Source: Arthrobacter sp. zg-Y769 (GTDB lineage Bacteria > Actinomycetota > Actinomycetes > Actinomycetales > Micrococcaceae). Taken from it: a stretch of DNA of 64,000 nucleotides. Each line of letters opens with the position of its first letter. Positions within the stretch are counted from its first letter, which is position 1. Below are positions 55,241 to 64,000 of this stretch, piece after piece. Location: NCBI RefSeq assembly GCF_020907405.1, contig NZ_JAJJOE010000009.1:186001-250000 (forward strand). The letters run 5' to 3'. The notes under the pieces are model-generated. The model saw only the letters and a program-made list of their open reading frames with translations, searched no databases and had not been told where the DNA came from. The position numbers and the translations under genes are program-made.

Positions 55241-55783
55241 ATGGGGCAAGCAGAAGAAACGCAGGACAATACGGTCATCGCCGAGCAGGCTTCGGCCAGC
55301 TACGGCTCGAGGGGCGTGCCTGTCGACTGGTACGTGGATCCCGCAGACCCGGCTGCTGCCGAGCGTTACCGCCGGGAAACCGCCGGTTCCCTCGAGGACA
55401 AGGCCACTGCTTTCCTCGCTGCGCACGAGGCGCTGGCGGATGCTCCGGAGGAGGAGCTGGTCCTGGACCCGCCCGTCTCGTTGTTCCAGGCTCCGGCCGA
55501 GTCCGATAGCCGGCCGGTCTGGATCGGACTGCCGGGCCTGGGCCAGGACTATGCCGATGAAGGCGAGCTGGGATGGCAGGCGGATGCACTCTGCGCCCAA
55601 ACCGATCCCGAGGCGTTCTTCCCGGAAAAGGGCGGCTCCACGAGGGACGCCAAGAAGGTCTGCGCGGCCTGCAACGTCCGTTCACAGTGCCTCGAATATG
55701 CACTGGCAAATGACGAGAGGTTCGGCATCTGGGGCGGCCTGTCCGAGCGCGAACGCCGCCGGCTTCGGAAGCAGGCAGTCTAA
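55241..55783 (+). CDS. whiB: WhiB-family Fe-S transcriptional regulator (WhiB2/WhmD-like)
   Basis: A 180-residue protein from ATG 55241 (GGAGGA upstream). Four cysteines at residues 118, 141, 144 and 150 (C-X22-C-X2-C-X5-C) ligate a 4Fe-4S cluster. GIWGG at 162-166 and the basic ERRRLRKQ tail are the sigma-contact turn and DNA-binding end. The 110-residue acidic N-terminal part is long for the family, which is usually 80-130 residues in total. Genome position next to the GT2, metallopeptidase-like and DUF3499 genes matches whiB2/whmD, a cell-division and septation regulator. Confidence 0.93.
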   Translation: MGQAEETQDNTVIAEQASASYGSRGVPVDWYVDPADPAAAERYRRETAGSLEDKATAFLAAHEALADAPEEELVLDPPVSLFQAPAESDSRPVWIGLPGLGQDYADEGELGWQADALCAQTDPEAFFPEKGGSTRDAKKVCAACNVRSQCLEYALANDERFGIWGGLSERERRRLRKQAV

Positions 55784-58700
55784 TTCATTCGCAAGTCCAC
55801 GTCTGCGCCGTTGTAGTAGCCCATAACGGCGCCTCCTATCTGCCCGAAACACTTTCCGCGCTGACGGACCAGACCCGGCCTGCGGACTTCTACATTGGCG
55901 TTGACGCCGGTTCCACCGATGCCAGTGCCTCGCTGCTGCAGTTGGGACTTCCGGTGGGCAGCCCGGTCATCGCGGCGCCTGCGCGAAGCGGCTTCGGTGC
56001 CGCTGTGAAGGCCGGCCTGGCCGAGCTCCCGGAGGGCAGGCGCCCCGCAGGCAGCGGTTCCACGCGTGACGGCGGAACCGGAGCCGGCAGCGGGACGGTG
56101 CAGGAATGGATCTGGCTGCTGCATGACGATTCGGCACCCGATCCCCGTGCGCTGGAAGAACTGCTCCTTGCCGTTGAACGGGCTCCCTCCGTAACCATTG
56201 CCGGCACCAAACAGGTGGAATGGAATAACGACCGCCGCCTGGTGGACGTAGGGGTAAGCATTAACCGGTGGGCCGAAAGGCTCACCCTGATCGACGCCGA
56301 CGAGCTGGACCAGGGCCAGTACGACTCCCGCAGCGACATTTTTGCCGTGAATTCCGCCGGTATGCTGATCCGCCGCGACGCGTGGGACCTGTTGGGCGGA
56401 TTCGACCCCGCACTGCCTGGAAGCGGTGACGACGTCGACCTTTGCTGGCGTAACCGGCTGGCCGGAAACCGGGTGGTGGTGGTTCCGTCCGCACGAATGC
56501 GCCACGCGGGCAACCGGCCCAACCCGTCCGCTTCCGCCTCCGCAGCCAGGCGGGCGGAAATCTTCCTCCAGCTCAAGCACGCGCCCTTGTGGCAGGTGCC
56601 CTTCCTGGCGTTGGGTGCAGTCCTGACCGGCATTGGCCGCTTCTTCCTCGGCATGGTGGCCAAGGATCCCGGGTATGCCGTGTCCTCCCTGTTGACCAGC
56701 ACCGCGGCCGTCCTGCGCCCGGTCGACCTGTACCGTTCCCGGCGACGTGCCGCCACAACGCGGCGGCGCCCCCGCAGCGCGGTCAATGCACTGCGCAGCA
56801 GCAACCGGGAGGTCCGCGAGCACCGCCGGACACTGACGGAATACCGGGCCTCTTCCCCCGAAAGCTCCGAAGCCGGAAGCGCGGAATACGTCCCCAGCGG
56901 GGATACCAATGACGACTTTGCCGCCCTTGAGGGGCCGGGCCGCTCCTGGGTGGGACTTGGGGCCCTCGCTGCTGTGCTGCTGCTGGCCGGGCTCTCCTTT
57001 GCCGGACTGCACCGGCTCTTCGGCGCCCAGGCCGTCGCCGGCGGTGCGCTGGTGCCGCTGGGACAGGGCGTGGGGGAAATCTGGGCAGCAGCTACTGCCT
57101 GGTGGGTACAGCTGGGTTCCGGCGCTCCGGCCCACGGCGACCCGTTCAACTTCGTCCTCTCGCTGCTGGCGATGGCCGGATGGGGCAACGGCAATGCAGC
57201 CGTGCTGATCCTGCTGCTCCTTGCGCTTCCCCTGGCCGGGCTGAGCGCCTGGTTCGCAGCCGGAGGGTTTACGTCCCACCGCGGGCTGCGCTTCTGGGCG
57301 GCCATGTTCTGGGCGGCGGTTCCGGCGTTCCAGGTGGCACTGGGCAGCGGCCGGCTCGGTGCCCTGGTGGTGCACATCCTGCTTCCGCTGACGGTACTGG
57401 CCGTTGCCCGTGCCGTGGGGTCCGGTGTTCCCCGCAGGCCTGCCGCTGCCGCCGCACCAGCCGGGACCGAGTCCTGGACCGCTGCGGCTGCCGCGGGCCT
57501 TCTGCTGGCCGCAGTCAGTTCCGCCGCTCCGCTGGTGTTCGTGCTGGCCGTCGCCGCGGTTGCCTTCCTGACCCTGGCGCTGCGCCGCCGGGCGAAGACC
57601 CTGTGGTGGACGCTGCTTCCCGCCGCCGTCCTGCTGCTCCCGCAGGTCCTCTCGGCTGCTCCGAACCTCCGGGCGGTCCTGGCGGATCCGGGGATGCCCC
57701 TCGCCTTTGCCCGGTCGGAGGCCTGGCAGCAGCTGCTGGGCTACCCGCTGGCCTTCGACGCGGCCGGCAACCTGGGCGGCCTGCTTCCGGGCGGCCCCTG
57801 GAACCTGGTCCTGGCCCTGGTGATCGGCGCCCCCGTTGTCTTCCTGGCCGCACTTGCCCTCTTCCGTCCCCGGTCCGCACCGCTGGCGCGGCTGAGCTGG
57901 CTGCTGGTCCTGACCGCCCTGGCGCTCAACACTGCCTCCTCCTACGTCGGAACCGCGGCAGCGCCGGATGCCGTGGTGACAGCATTCACCGGTCCGCTCG
58001 TCTCGGCCTCCGTACTTCTGCTGCTCTGCCCTGCCCTGGTCCTGGCCGGGGATCTGCTCTCCGGTACCCGGCGCCGGGCGTCTGCTCCAGGCAGCCGGGT
58101 TCTCGCGGTGCTGCTGGGAACGGTGCTGGCGGCAGGTCCCGCCGCCAGCCTGGGCTTCTGGGTTGTTCCACAGTTCACGGGCAGCGGTTTCCCCGGAACA
58201 CAGGCACAGGACGGCACCGCCATCCTGCCCGGAACCAATCTGGAGGTTCAGGGAGCACCGGAGCGCAGCCTGCCCGCTACTGCGGCCGATGCCGGCGGCG
58301 ACGCTACGCAGTCACGGACCCTGGTGCTCCATGCTGACGACGAGGGGAATGTCTCAGCCGCACTCATGCGCGGCGGCGGAACAACGCTGGAACAGCTTTC
58401 CACTATTTACGCCGGCCGCGACGTTCAGGGCGACCCGGGCCGGGAACACCTGGCCGACGGCGATCCGGCGACGGCAGACCTGCGCCGGGCGGTTGCCGTT
58501 ATTACCGCCGGCACCGGAGTGGACCCCCGGGTGGAGCTTGCCCGGCTCGGCGTCGCCTTCGTGGTGCTCCAGGAATCCGACACGGCAGCGGAGCTGCTCG
58601 CCGGCCGGATGGATTCCGTACCCGGGTTGTCCGCGGTAGGGCAGACCGGCTCCGGCTGGCTGTGGCGCGTGAGTGAACCGCTCAGCGCAGCCGGTACCGA

Positions 58701-59232
58701 AACGCAGTCCGGGCTTGGCGCCAGGGTCCGCATCCTTGGTGCGGACGGAACCACCGAGGCAGCGGTGCCGTCGCAGACCGAAAGTGTCAGCGCTTCCATC
58801 CCGGCAGGCGGCGAGGGGCGCATGCTGGTCCTGGCAGAACGTGCCGATGCCGGATGGCAGGCGAGCCTGAACGGCCGGCCGCTGACCGCGGCGGAAGTCC
58901 AGTGGGCGCAGGCCTTCGAACTGCCCGCCGAGGGCGGAGAGCTTCGCGTGGACTATGTCAGCGCCGCCTCGCCCTGGCTGGAGGCACTGCAGATCCTGGT
59001 TATTGGCCTGACGCTGCTGCTCGCACTGCCCACCCCGTCCGGCCGTACCGTACGCCTTCCCGGCAAGCGGGAATTCCCCGAGACGGAAACACCGGAAAGC
59101 GGGCCGGAACCACTTGCCGACCCGGTTTCCGGGTCGGAATCGAATGCGGCAGCAACTGAAGACGAATCGCCGGTGCCTTCCGGCGCAGGCCCGCGCCGGG
59201 CAACCCGGACCCCGGAAGGAAGCCAGCAATGA
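55783..59232 (+). CDS. Large GT2 glycosyltransferase with membrane domain; non-canonical start
   Basis: The GT2 fold starts at VCAVVVAHNGASYLPETL (from 55801) and continues with GVDAGSTD, IWLLHDDSAPD (DxD-like) and GGFDPALPGSGDDVDLCWRNRLAG, so the frame must begin before 55801. No ATG, GTG or TTG exists between the in-frame stop at 55711 and 55801. ATT 55783, overlapping the whiB stop, is the best candidate; TTG 55942 would remove the donor-binding strand. From 55783 it is 1149 residues: GT2 (1-280), a linker, about 12 membrane segments, then an extracytoplasmic C-terminal domain. It probably builds envelope glycan. Confidence 0.85.
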   Translation: MHSQVHVCAVVVAHNGASYLPETLSALTDQTRPADFYIGVDAGSTDASASLLQLGLPVGSPVIAAPARSGFGAAVKAGLAELPEGRRPAGSGSTRDGGTGAGSGTVQEWIWLLHDDSAPDPRALEELLLAVERAPSVTIAGTKQVEWNNDRRLVDVGVSINRWAERLTLIDADELDQGQYDSRSDIFAVNSAGMLIRRDAWDLLGGFDPALPGSGDDVDLCWRNRLAGNRVVVVPSARMRHAGNRPNPSASASAARRAEIFLQLKHAPLWQVPFLALGAVLTGIGRFFLGMVAKDPGYAVSSLLTSTAAVLRPVDLYRSRRRAATTRRRPRSAVNALRSSNREVREHRRTLTEYRASSPESSEAGSAEYVPSGDTNDDFAALEGPGRSWVGLGALAAVLLLAGLSFAGLHRLFGAQAVAGGALVPLGQGVGEIWAAATAWWVQLGSGAPAHGDPFNFVLSLLAMAGWGNGNAAVLILLLLALPLAGLSAWFAAGGFTSHRGLRFWAAMFWAAVPAFQVALGSGRLGALVVHILLPLTVLAVARAVGSGVPRRPAAAAAPAGTESWTAAAAAGLLLAAVSSAAPLVFVLAVAAVAFLTLALRRRAKTLWWTLLPAAVLLLPQVLSAAPNLRAVLADPGMPLAFARSEAWQQLLGYPLAFDAAGNLGGLLPGGPWNLVLALVIGAPVVFLAALALFRPRSAPLARLSWLLVLTALALNTASSYVGTAAAPDAVVTAFTGPLVSASVLLLLCPALVLAGDLLSGTRRRASAPGSRVLAVLLGTVLAAGPAASLGFWVVPQFTGSGFPGTQAQDGTAILPGTNLEVQGAPERSLPATAADAGGDATQSRTLVLHADDEGNVSAALMRGGGTTLEQLSTIYAGRDVQGDPGREHLADGDPATADLRRAVAVITAGTGVDPRVELARLGVAFVVLQESDTAAELLAGRMDSVPGLSAVGQTGSGWLWRVSEPLSAAGTETQSGLGARVRILGADGTTEAAVPSQTESVSASIPAGGEGRMLVLAERADAGWQASLNGRPLTAAEVQWAQAFELPAEGGELRVDYVSAASPWLEALQILVIGLTLLLALPTPSGRTVRLPGKREFPETETPESGPEPLADPVSGSESNAAATEDESPVPSGAGPRRATRTPEGSQQ

Positions 59233-60920
59233 GCAGGGACAAGAGCGGCATCGAGCCGGGCGAACCGCAGCACCCGTCGGCGGCTGACGACACGGCCGGG
59301 GGAGCGCCGGAGCCGGCCGCGGCAGGGCCTGCCGGCCCCCGGGCCAAAGAGGCCACGGCCCGCAGGGCCAGAACCGGGGGAGCCAGGACCGCCGGACGCT
59401 GGGCTACGGGCATCCTGCTCCTGACGTCTTCGGGGGCGCTGGTGGCGGGAACGTCCCTTCTCGGCACCGGAACCTCCGGCGGCGCCGTCGAGGTCCCCTA
59501 TGCCGAGGTTCCCGCCGGCCCGCTGACCGCTGTGTGCCCGGCGCCGCCGCGCCTGCTTTCCGGAAACGTGGCCGGCACCGACGCCGAGTTCAGTGCCGAG
59601 TCCAAGTCGGCGAAGTCCGTCGTGAGCGCCGTTGTCCTCGCAGATGCGGGCAAACCGCTGCCGGACGCCGCACTGTTGGCAGTGAAGGACCGGGCGGTCC
59701 TCAAGGGCATTGACGGCGGCACCGACGTACCGCTCGCCGGGGAGCGGACCGCCGGCGTCGTGCGGGGGGCTCCGGTCCCGGCAGCGGCGCTTTTGAACGC
59801 GGAGCCGGCCGGTGCCCTGCAGGTTACTGCCGGTGCCACCATGACCTATACCGCAGCCGACGGGGATCTGGCCGGGCTGACCGCGGCCGACTGCCAGGCG
59901 CCGGCCAACGACCTGTGGCTGGTCGGGGCCCGGACCAACGTGGGTGCAACGGCCGTGCTGCAGCTAACCAACCCGTCCGAGACCCCGGCCGACGTCGACC
60001 TGGAGCTCTACGGCGCCGCCGGTCCGCTGGACGGCCCGGGCAGCCGGGGCATCGCCGTGGGGCCGGGCGAAACGAAGTCCGTGGTCCTCGCCGGTTTGGC
60101 CGCAAACCAGGAATCCCTGGCCGTGCGGGTGCGGAGCTCGGGCGGTCCCGTAGCAGCGGTGATTTCGCAGAACCTGCTTCGCGGCCTGACCCCCGGCGGC
60201 GTGGAGCTGATCCAGCCCACGGCTGCGCCCGGGCCGGCCCAGGTGATCAGCGGGGTAAGCATCCAGGACCCGGAGGCTACCCGGAAACTCTCGAAGCAGG
60301 ACGGGTACGCCTCGGTGACGCCCTCACTGCAGGTGGCTGTTCCCGGAGCCAGCGATGCCGTCGTGAATGTCCGTGTCTACGGCAGGAACGGTGAAGCCGT
60401 CCTGGAAGGCGGCGGCAGCTACAACGCGGCGGCAGGCACCGTGACGCGCCTTCCGCTGGATACGCTTCCCGCCGGTACCTACACGCTGGATATTTCGTCC
60501 GACGTCGCCGTGGCCGCTTCAGCCGTCTTCAGCCGCGGCTCCGACGCCAAGGAGGGAACCGACCTCGCAGTTGCTCCCGCCGGCGAACGCCTGGGCAGCG
60601 AGCACCTGGTGGTGCTGCCGTCGGAGAGCTCAGCGCTGTCCTTCACCGCTCCGGAAGGTGCCGCCGAGGTGCACCTTGCGGCGGTATCCGCCGACGGCGC
60701 CCTCCTGGCCGAGAAGACGGTGCCCTTGAAAGCCGGCGTCGCCGCCGTGGTCCAGCCGGGGGATCTGGGCGGGTCCGCCGCCGCAGTGCTGGTGAGCGCC
60801 ACGGGCGCCCCGGTGTACGGCGCGCAGGTAGTGACCGGCGGAGGTACCGGGATCAGTGTTGTGGGCCTGCCCCGGGGGACCGTGGACGGCAGCCGCGTGC
60901 AGGTGGGAGTGGGGTACTAG
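59229..60920 (+). CDS. DUF5719 exported protein
   Basis: A 563-residue protein starting in ATGA overlap with the GT2 stop. A Pro/Ala/Arg-rich cytoplasmic head is followed by one membrane segment (ATGILLLTSSGALVAGTSLL, about residues 57-78). A large extracytoplasmic part follows, with beta-sandwich-like repeats (NVGATAVLQLTNPSETPADVDLELYGAAG, VVNVRVYGRNGEAVLEGGGSY). It matches DUF5719, always found after the giant GT2 in actinobacteria. It probably partners that enzyme at the outer face of the membrane. Confidence 0.85.
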   Translation: MSRDKSGIEPGEPQHPSAADDTAGGAPEPAAAGPAGPRAKEATARRARTGGARTAGRWATGILLLTSSGALVAGTSLLGTGTSGGAVEVPYAEVPAGPLTAVCPAPPRLLSGNVAGTDAEFSAESKSAKSVVSAVVLADAGKPLPDAALLAVKDRAVLKGIDGGTDVPLAGERTAGVVRGAPVPAAALLNAEPAGALQVTAGATMTYTAADGDLAGLTAADCQAPANDLWLVGARTNVGATAVLQLTNPSETPADVDLELYGAAGPLDGPGSRGIAVGPGETKSVVLAGLAANQESLAVRVRSSGGPVAAVISQNLLRGLTPGGVELIQPTAAPGPAQVISGVSIQDPEATRKLSKQDGYASVTPSLQVAVPGASDAVVNVRVYGRNGEAVLEGGGSYNAAAGTVTRLPLDTLPAGTYTLDISSDVAVAASAVFSRGSDAKEGTDLAVAPAGERLGSEHLVVLPSESSALSFTAPEGAAEVHLAAVSADGALLAEKTVPLKAGVAAVVQPGDLGGSAAAVLVSATGAPVYGAQVVTGGGTGISVVGLPRGTVDGSRVQVGVGY

Positions 60921-60933
60921 TACCCCGCACCCG

Positions 60934-61446
60934 CTAGAGGGGACGGAACCTGCCGTAGGCAGGGTCAACGGTTTCCGGGTCCATTCCCATTAGTACGGCC
61001 AGCTGCTCCACGATCACGTCGTGCACCAGTTCACTGACCGGCACCAGCCCGCGGGCAGCGGTTTCGACAGCGTGCCGGTAGACGGTGATGACGGCGGGCC
61101 GGGTCGGAATCGACGCCGTGCCGGCCCCCAGCGGAATGGGCCCCCCGGAGCGGGCCAGTTCCTCAAGCCCCGGAGGGATCTCCTCCACCACGAACTGGTA
61201 GGTCTGGATCCGCTCGCCCCAAAGCCGTTCCAGGCGCTGGGCGGACTCGAGCACCCATTCGTCGAAGCGTTCCGCACGCGTGCGGGCGCCGGCCAGGTGC
61301 GGCGGGATCACGTCTCCGCGCAGCCCCCGGCCATGCCGGTTGCGCCGACGTTGCCGGAAGGACCGGGCCGGCGTGCCGGGGGAGGATGCGGCTGCAGCAC
61401 CCGACTCGTCATCGAGGCGCACCTGGAACGAAGATCCCATGGACAT
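60934..61446 (-). CDS. Metallopeptidase-family (zincin-like) protein without HExxH
   Basis: A 170-residue protein of the minimal zincin family (PF06262-like). WVLESAQRLERLWGERIQTYQFVVEEIPPGLE and ITVYRHAVETAARGLVPVSELVHDVIVEQLAVLMGMDPETVDPAYG are the family blocks. The place of the metal motif reads VHDVIVEQLAVLMG, without HExxH, so peptidase activity is doubtful. It converges with DUF5719. Its position opposite whiB and DUF3499 corresponds to Rv3259 in M. tuberculosis. Confidence 0.8.
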   Translation of the reverse strand: MSMGSSFQVRLDDESGAAAASSPGTPARSFRQRRRNRHGRGLRGDVIPPHLAGARTRAERFDEWVLESAQRLERLWGERIQTYQFVVEEIPPGLEELARSGGPIPLGAGTASIPTRPAVITVYRHAVETAARGLVPVSELVHDVIVEQLAVLMGMDPETVDPAYGRFRPL

Positions 61447-61584
61447 GTAAGAACTCTAACCGCTGCCGGCAAGCCCCGGGACCCCTTTCGGCAACCGCCC
61501 GCAGCGGTGCCGGAGCATGACCTGGACCGCCGCTTCGGCGCGCCTGTGCCGAGGCCGCGGGGGGAACGGGTAAAGTAAACCTCC

Positions 61585-61974
61585 GTGGAATCCTTACGCC
61601 AGTGCTCCCGGTCAGCCTGCCGCCAGCCGGCAGTCGCTACGCTGACCTATGTTTATTCCGATTCCACCGCAGTGCTTGGTCCGCTGGCCACCTACGCAGA
61701 GCCGCATTGTTACGACTTGTGTGCCGGCCATTCGGCCCGCCTTACCGCCCCGCTGGGGTGGGAGCTTGTCCGCCTGAACCTGGAGGGCCAGCCCCGGACC
61801 CCGGGCCGCGATGAACTCTCTGCCCTGGTCGATGCAGTACGGGAACGGGCCGCGCAGCCAACGGACGAGGAAAGCCCGGAACCCCAGCGCAGCGGCAAGC
61901 ATGCGCTCGAACCGCCTGCCGAAAACCCCGGAACCCGCCGGGCGCACCTGCGCGTGCTGCCCGAACAGAACTAG
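61585..61974 (+). CDS. DUF3499 zinc-ribbon-like protein
   Basis: A 129-residue protein from GTG 61585. TAAAGT (61571-61576) ends 8 nt upstream and no ribosome site is seen. RQCSRSACRQPAVATLTYVYSDSTAVLGPL and EPHCYDLCAGHSARLTAPLGWELVRL contain two CxxC-like pairs and suggest a small zinc ribbon. The tail is disordered. It is actinobacteria-specific and of unknown function. It precedes Trm112 directly; the phosphomannomutase gene that commonly follows is missing. Confidence 0.87.
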   Translation: MESLRQCSRSACRQPAVATLTYVYSDSTAVLGPLATYAEPHCYDLCAGHSARLTAPLGWELVRLNLEGQPRTPGRDELSALVDAVRERAAQPTDEESPEPQRSGKHALEPPAENPGTRRAHLRVLPEQN

Positions 61975-62065
61975 CGTTCCTTCTGGGGGCCGGCTTCGAA
62001 GCGCTAGGCTTGGCTGTGATGCGCCGCCAACCGCGGCACCCGATTTTCAAGGAAGTGCTGTATCA

Positions 62066-62251
62066 ATGGCCAATCTGACAGCCGGACTCCTCGACGTCCT
62101 GCGTTGCCCCGTTACCGGATCCCCTCTCGTGCAGGACGGTGACGAACTTGTTTCAACCGTTCCCGACGCATCGGGCAACCCGGTCCGGTACCGCCTGGAC
62201 GAAGGAATTCCCGTACTGCTGAAGGCCGCCGCCCCCCGGCGCCAGGGCTAA
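62066..62251 (+). CDS. Trm112-family zinc protein
   Basis: A 61-residue protein from ATG 62066 with AAGGAAG upstream. [23 protein letters not shown] and [15 protein letters not shown] match the Trm112/UPF0434 fold, although only the first Cys of the usual zinc set is obvious. Trm112 proteins activate methyltransferases in eukaryotes and archaea, but the bacterial role is unclear. It lies 38 bp before ahcY, probably in the same transcript. Confidence 0.85.
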   Translation: MANLTAGLLDVLRCPVTGSPLVQDGDELVSTVPDASGNPVRYRLDEGIPVLLKAAAPRRQG

Positions 62252-62289
62252 ACCGCCCGGACGCGCCGCGAACCCGTAAGGATTCCAGC

Positions 62290-63774
62290 GTGAGCATTGA
62301 CTTCAAGGTAGCCGACCTTTCCCTCGCCGAAGCCGGACGCCACCAGATCCGCCTGGCTGAGCACGAGATGCCCGGCCTGATGGCGCTGCGGCGTGAGTAC
62401 GGCCCGAGCCAGCCGCTGGCGGGTGCCCGCATCGCCGGATCCCTCCACATGACCGTGCAGACTGCCGTGCTGATCGAGACGCTGACGGCCCTTGGTGCGG
62501 AAGTCCGCTGGGCGTCCTGCAACATCTTCTCTACGCAGGATGAAGCTGCCGCTGCCGTGGTGGTGGGCAGTGGAACCGCGGAGGAGCCTGCGGGTGTTCC
62601 CGTTTTCGCCTGGAAGAACGAGTCGCTCGAGGACTATTGGTGGACGGCCGAGCAGATCCTTTCCTGGCCGGAAGGGTCCGGCGGACCGAACATGATCCTG
62701 GACGACGGCGGCGACGCCACCCTCCTGCTGCACAAGGGCGTGGAATTCGAAGCGGCAGGCTTCGTTCCGGAAAACCCGCAGGATGGCGACGAGGGGTACT
62801 CGTACGAGTTCACCGTGATTCTTGACCGCCTGCGCCGCAGCCTGGCGGAGCATCCGGGGAAATGGACCGAAATTGCCAGGGGCATCCGCGGCGTCACCGA
62901 GGAAACCACCACCGGTGTCCTGCGCCTGTACCAGCTGGCCGCCGAAGGCAGGCTCCTCTTTCCCGCCATCAACGTCAATGACTCGGTCACCAAGTCCAAG
63001 TTCGACAACAAGTACGGCATCCGCCACTCCCTGCCGGACGGCCTGAACCGGGCCACGGATACCCTGATCGGCGGCAAGGTGGCCGTGGTGTGCGGCTACG
63101 GCGACGTCGGCAAGGGTGCCGCGGAGGCGCTGCGCGGGCAGGGCGCGCGGGTGATTGTGACGGAAATCGACCCGATCTGCGCGCTGCAGGCAGCGATGGA
63201 CGGCTACCAGGTGGCGAAGCTGGAATCCGTGCTGGCGCAGGGCGACATCTTCATCACCACCACCGGCAACAAGGACATCATCATGGCCCGGCACATGGCC
63301 GCGATGAAGCACCAGGCGATCGTGGGCAATGTAGGCCACTTCGACAACGAGATCGACATGGCCGGACTGGCCCGGGTTCCCGGCATCCGCAAGGTCGAGA
63401 TCAAGCCTCAGGTGCACGAATGGGTGTTTGATGAAGGCACCGACGCGCAGCGCAGCATCATTGTGCTCTCCGAGGGGCGCCTGCTGAACCTGGGCAACGC
63501 CACCGGCCACCCGTCGTTTGTTATGAGCAATTCCTTTGCGAACCAGACCATCGCGCAGATCGAACTGTTCACCAAGCACGGGCAGTCCACGGCGGACGGC
63601 AGCCCGGAGTACGCCAACAAGGTGTACGTGCTGCCCAAGGTGCTTGACGAGAAAGTGGCGCGGCTGCACCTGGCGGCACTCGGCGTCGAACTGACCGAGC
63701 TGACCAAGAGCCAGGCGGATTACCTGGGCGTCGATGTGGCCGGACCGTTCAAGCCCGAGCATTACCGGTACTGA
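62290..63774 (+). CDS. ahcY: S-adenosylhomocysteine hydrolase
   Basis: A 494-residue NAD-dependent enzyme that splits S-adenosylhomocysteine to adenosine and homocysteine, relieving methyltransferases from product inhibition. The signatures [24 protein letters not shown] (catalytic Lys/Asp) and the Rossmann motif [23 protein letters not shown] are intact, and the C-terminal KPEHYRY is the conserved NAD-clamping tail. The length fits the class with the 40-residue insert. The adenosine formed can feed the adenosine deaminase at 3.6 kb. Confidence 0.97.
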   Translation: MSIDFKVADLSLAEAGRHQIRLAEHEMPGLMALRREYGPSQPLAGARIAGSLHMTVQTAVLIETLTALGAEVRWASCNIFSTQDEAAAAVVVGSGTAEEPAGVPVFAWKNESLEDYWWTAEQILSWPEGSGGPNMILDDGGDATLLLHKGVEFEAAGFVPENPQDGDEGYSYEFTVILDRLRRSLAEHPGKWTEIARGIRGVTEETTTGVLRLYQLAAEGRLLFPAINVNDSVTKSKFDNKYGIRHSLPDGLNRATDTLIGGKVAVVCGYGDVGKGAAEALRGQGARVIVTEIDPICALQAAMDGYQVAKLESVLAQGDIFITTTGNKDIIMARHMAAMKHQAIVGNVGHFDNEIDMAGLARVPGIRKVEIKPQVHEWVFDEGTDAQRSIIVLSEGRLLNLGNATGHPSFVMSNSFANQTIAQIELFTKHGQSTADGSPEYANKVYVLPKVLDEKVARLHLAALGVELTELTKSQADYLGVDVAGPFKPEHYRY

Positions 63775-63804
63775 CGTGCCGGCCCGCTGCGGACGGCGGC
63801 GGAC

Positions 63805-64000
63805 TCACTCGCTGAACGGCATGCGGTGCAGCCGTTCGCCCAGTGCCTTGGACTGCCCGCGCTGGCGGTCCAGCCGGACATAGTCGCGGTTCCGGCGCTC
63901 GGCGGTGACTGCCCGGAGGTAGGCTTCGGGATGCGTGCCGGGAGGCGGCTGCGGCGATACGTGGGAAGTGGTTTCCGAAGCGAGTTCCGCCGCGAGCACC
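63805..64000 (-). CDS. Unknown protein, N-terminus beyond window edge
   Basis: About 65 C-terminal residues of a minus-strand gene whose start lies outside the window. The visible part is hydrophilic and Arg-rich (PEAYLRAVTAERRNRDYVRLDRQRG, then LGERLHRMPFSE). I do not recognise a family. It converges with ahcY. Confidence 0.5.
   Translation of the reverse strand, partial: VLAAELASETTSHVSPQPPPGTHPEAYLRAVTAERRNRDYVRLDRQRGQSKALGERLHRMPFSE

Noticed and set aside
62252-62289. SAH riboswitch before ahcY
   Set aside because: The gap is only 38 bp and shows no SAH aptamer features.

Overview
The window is a high-GC, gene-dense actinobacterial chromosome segment. It most resembles Micrococcaceae (Arthrobacter and relatives). 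The evidence is a WhiB-family regulator, the mycothiol enzyme Mca with its DUF4307 neighbour, the eno-DivIC-DUF501-ppx gene order, DUF3499/DUF5719/TIGR03089 genes, and many starts that sit directly behind a -10 box (leaderless genes). Both window edges cut a gene.

Layout. 1-4.8 kb: nucleoside salvage (ABC permease, cytidine deaminase, pyrimidine-nucleoside phosphorylase, DedA membrane protein, adenosine deaminase). 4.8-11.1 kb: MazG, enolase, DivIC-like division protein, DUF501, Ppx/GppA and a mycosin-like S8 protease. 11.1-12.5 kb: type II NADH dehydrogenase behind a near-consensus Rex operator. 12.64-19.08 kb: a tRNA gene with anticodon UAA and a decayed integrative element/prophage inserted at its 3' end. 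19.2-25.6 kb: a secreted Pro-rich protein and a complete Liv-type ABC transporter whose LivH permease carries an extra exported domain. 25.9-32.4 kb: YccA/Bax-inhibitor-like protein, GAF-ANTAR protein, aldose epimerase, AI-2E-family permease, threonine ammonia-lyase, rhomboid protease and GreA. 32.6-40.8 kb: mycothiol and thioredoxin-domain genes, TrhA/hemolysin III, a cis-prenyltransferase, PIN-PhoH, a prepilin peptidase and a NUDIX enzyme. 40.9-43.4 kb: TetR plus MFS efflux operon with a clear operator. 43.5-47.6 kb: fumarase, carbonic anhydrase, DUF4245 and GlpX. 47.7-64 kb: a cell-envelope block (FemX-like, ManA, LCP, PurE/K, GtrA, TIGR03089, WhiB, giant GT2, DUF5719, DUF3499, Trm112, AhcY) whose gene content parallels the M. 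tuberculosis sahH-manA-whiB2-purE/K neighbourhood.

The most interesting region is the 6.4-kb element at 12.68-19.08 kb. It is bounded by a 35-bp direct repeat of the tRNA 3' end and carries three copies of a 14-bp repeat next to its ends, probable integrase arm sites. It contains an integrase reduced to its catalytic domain, a holin with an in-frame TGA, a frameshifted tail-fibre/pectate-lyase-fold protein, and an AT-richer cargo of an acyltransferase-3 enzyme plus an O-antigen-polymerase/ligase-like protein. An acetylase plus a polymerase is the classic serotype-conversion pair of temperate phages of Gram-negative hosts. Finding it in an actinobacterial prophage remnant suggests phage-driven remodelling of the host surface polysaccharide. 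That reading is inference.

Other points worth attention are a GT2 gene with no ATG/GTG/TTG start (candidate AUU overlapping the whiB stop), phased repeats in the glpX leader, and a long leader of greA. All coordinates and motifs were read by eye; no database search was run.
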